Positions 5,221-6,789 of a DNA stretch of 6,789 nucleotides are shown in pieces; position 1 is the stretch's first letter, and every line of letters starts with the position of its first letter. A program made the position numbers and the translations under genes. The stretch comes from an uncultured Brevundimonas sp. (lineage in GTDB: Bacteria; Pseudomonadota; Alphaproteobacteria; Caulobacterales; Caulobacteraceae), in the NCBI GenBank assembly GCA_946481425.1, contig CAMLNT010000129.1:1-6789 (forward strand), written 5' to 3'. The notes under the pieces are model-generated. The model searched no databases and was not told the DNA's origin. It saw nothing but the letters and a program-made list of their open reading frames with translations.

Positions 5221-6612
5221 ATGGACCTGGACGCGGTCTTTCTGTCGCGGCTTCAGTTCGCTTTCACGGTCGCCTTCCACATCCTCTTCCCGGCCTTCAC
5301 CATCGGGTTGGCCGCGTTCCTCGCCGTGCTCGAGGGGCTGTGGCTGCGGACCCGGGACGAGGCTTTCAAGACGCTATACCTGTTCTGGGTGAAGATCTTC
5401 GCGCTCAGCTTCGGCATGGGCGTCGTGTCAGGCGTGGTCCTCAGCTACCAGTTCGGCACCAACTGGTCGGAGTTCATACACCGCACCGGCGGGGTGATCG
5501 GGCCGCTGCTGGCCTATGAGGTCCTGACGGCCTTCTTCCTGGAGGCGTCATTCCTGGGCGTCATGCTGTTCGGCTGGAAGAAGGTCGGCGAGAAGCTCCA
5601 CTTCCTGGCCACCTGCCTCGTCGCCTTCGGAACCAGCGTGTCGGCCTTCTGGATCCTGGCGGCCAACAGCTGGATGCAGACGCCCCAGGGCTTCGAGATC
5701 ATGGCGGACGGCCGCTACGTCGCCACTTCCTTCATGGAAGTGATCTTCAATCCCAGCTTCCCGTCGCGGCTGGCCCACATGCTGCTGGCGGCCTTCCTGA
5801 CCACGGCGCTCGTCGTCGCCGCCACTTCGGCCTGGCGGCTGCTGCGCGAGCCGGGCCAGCGCGAGAGCCGCTACGCCCTGGTCATGGCCGTGGGCATGGT
5901 CTTCGTCACCGCCCCGCTCCAGATCCTCGCCGGTCACGCCTCGGGCGAGGTCGCCCGCCACCACCAGCCGTCCAAGCTCGCGGCCATGGAGGGCTACTGG
6001 GAGACGCGCGCCGACCAGCCCTTCCACATCGTCGCGATCCCGAACCGCGAGACACAGTCCAACGACTTCGCCCTGACCATCCCGGGCGTCGGAAACCTGA
6101 TCCAGAACGCGCCGCGCGACGAGGTCATTCCCGGTCTGGACCAGCTGGCCCGCGAGGACCAGCCGCCGGTCTGGCTCGTCTTCTGGAGTTTCCGCGTCAT
6201 GATCGGCCTGGGCCTCCTGATGCTGGGGCTCGGCGTCTGGGGCGCCTGGCTGGCGTTCCGCCGCAAACTCGGCGACCGGACGTTCCTGCGCTTCGCCGTG
6301 GCCATGGGCCCGGCCGGCTTCCTGGCCGTGCTGGCGGGCTGGATCGTGACCGAGGTCGGGCGCCAACCCTGGGTCGTCTACGGCGTGCTGCGAACCGCCG
6401 ACGCCGCGTCCGATGTTCCGGCCGGGGCGGTTCTCGCGTCGCTCCTGACCTATGTGTCCGTCTACGCCTTGGTCTTCACGGCCGGCGCCCTGTTCATCCT
6501 GCGCCTGCTGGCGGAGGGGCCGGTCAAGGCCGCAGCCGAGCCGCTCCCGCGCGGCCGGGCTCCCGGTTCGGCCCTTGCCGCCGCGCCCGACGACATCCCG
6601 GAGGATCACTGA
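5221..6612 (+). CDS. cydA: Cytochrome bd-type quinol oxidase subunit I (short Q-loop, CIO-like)
   Basis: A 463-residue inner-membrane subunit that carries the haems of a bd-type terminal oxidase, oxidising quinol and reducing oxygen to water. The start MDLDAVFLSRLQFAFTVAFH aligns with E. coli CydA. Seen by comparison with E. coli are haem-ligand His20 (E. coli His19), Glu100 and Glu108 (Glu99, Glu107), His186 and Met327 (low-spin haem ligands, E. coli His186 and Met393), the quinol-loop residues Lys252 and Glu257 (KLAAMEGYWET), and GRQPW at 380-384. The stretch from Lys252 to the haem-ligand methionine is about 75 residues, against about 140 in E. coli, so the Q-loop is the short form found in CIO-like oxidases. 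Haem type and cyanide resistance cannot be read from sequence. GGAG (5209-5212) lies 8 nt before the ATG. The stop overlaps the cydB start. Confidence 0.95.
   Translation: MDLDAVFLSRLQFAFTVAFHILFPAFTIGLAAFLAVLEGLWLRTRDEAFKTLYLFWVKIFALSFGMGVVSGVVLSYQFGTNWSEFIHRTGGVIGPLLAYEVLTAFFLEASFLGVMLFGWKKVGEKLHFLATCLVAFGTSVSAFWILAANSWMQTPQGFEIMADGRYVATSFMEVIFNPSFPSRLAHMLLAAFLTTALVVAATSAWRLLREPGQRESRYALVMAVGMVFVTAPLQILAGHASGEVARHHQPSKLAAMEGYWETRADQPFHIVAIPNRETQSNDFALTIPGVGNLIQNAPRDEVIPGLDQLAREDQPPVWLVFWSFRVMIGLGLLMLGLGVWGAWLAFRRKLGDRTFLRFAVAMGPAGFLAVLAGWIVTEVGRQPWVVYGVLRTADAASDVPAGAVLASLLTYVSVYALVFTAGALFILRLLAEGPVKAAAEPLPRGRAPGSALAAAPDDIPEDH
6600..6605 (+). promoter_or_regulatory. Shine-Dalgarno of cydB inside cydA
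   Basis: GGAGGA lies within the last codons of cydA, 6 nt before the cydB ATG, and sets the cydB start at the TGATG overlap. Confidence 0.75.
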
Positions 6613-6789
6613 TGCTGGACCTTCCCCTCATCTGGGCCGGACTGATCGCCACCGGCGTCCTGCTGTACGTCCTGCTGGACGGGTTCGATCTGGGCGTCGG
6701 CATCCTGTTTCCCTTCGCGCGGACACCCGGCGAACGGGACGTGATGATGAACACCATCGCGCCGGTGTGGGACGGCAACGAGACCTGGC
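6612..6789 (+). CDS. cydB: Cytochrome bd-type quinol oxidase subunit II, N-terminal 59 residues (cut by window edge)
   Basis: Starts at the ATG that shares one base with the cydA stop (TGATG), a sign of translational coupling and balanced subunit supply. CydB is the haem-free membrane partner of CydA. The visible part has a first membrane segment (about residues 5-22), then LLDGFDLGVGILFPF (21-35) and ERDVMMNTIAPVWDGNETW (41-59). Both are hallmark stretches of the CydB family, the second containing the DGNETW motif. The frame is open to the window edge. Identity is firm; the length and any downstream genes (such as a CydX-like small subunit or the CydDC assembly transporter) cannot be seen. 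Confidence 0.95.
   Translation, partial: MLDLPLIWAGLIATGVLLYVLLDGFDLGVGILFPFARTPGERDVMMNTIAPVWDGNETW

Overview
The window is GC-rich, tightly packed bacterial chromosome, most likely from an alphaproteobacterium. The mix of genes (a bacterioferritin pair, an envelope beta-propeller protein carrying a TonB-receptor-like motif, an orphan MASE1 histidine kinase, a short-loop bd oxidase) would fit a Caulobacterales genome such as Brevundimonas or a relative. That placement is an inference from gene content and base composition, not from a marker gene. No mobile element, CRISPR array, tRNA or rRNA was found.

Layout. Bases 1-581 carry two minus-strand iron genes: bacterioferritin (bfr, cut by the left edge, start at 250) and, upstream of it, the bacterioferritin-associated [2Fe-2S] ferredoxin (bfd, 396-581, TTG start). 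Their leaders (251-395 and 582-733) share two sequence elements. One (TTGCGAATGA) resembles a Fur half-site and the other (core ATCAGGCCGA) is unassigned. The 582-733 region is also the divergent promoter region for the next gene and contains an exact 15-bp direct repeat with a 22-bp period. From 734 everything reads on the plus strand: a secreted beta-propeller protein (734-2692), thiamine-phosphate synthase thiE (2724-3380), a membrane MASE1 sensor histidine kinase (3438-5117), and a cytochrome bd-type quinol oxidase operon, cydA (5221-6612) and cydB (from 6612, cut by the right edge).

How it fits together. Bfr stores iron and Bfd is expected to help release it by reducing Bfr. The oxidase uses haem and passes quinol electrons to oxygen. 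ThiE joins the two halves of thiamine phosphate. The kinase has no response regulator in the window. A link between it and the oxidase genes is possible but rests only on adjacency. The 103-bp kinase-cydA gap holds three inverted repeats and is the most likely place for oxidase regulation.

The most unusual observations are (1) a segment near the N-terminus of the beta-propeller protein that looks like the TonB-box/plug entry of TonB-dependent receptors; (2) the shared elements in front of bfr and bfd; (3) the 15-bp direct repeat; and (4) the palindrome cluster before cydA. No clearly new multi-gene system is visible; the core genes belong to known families.
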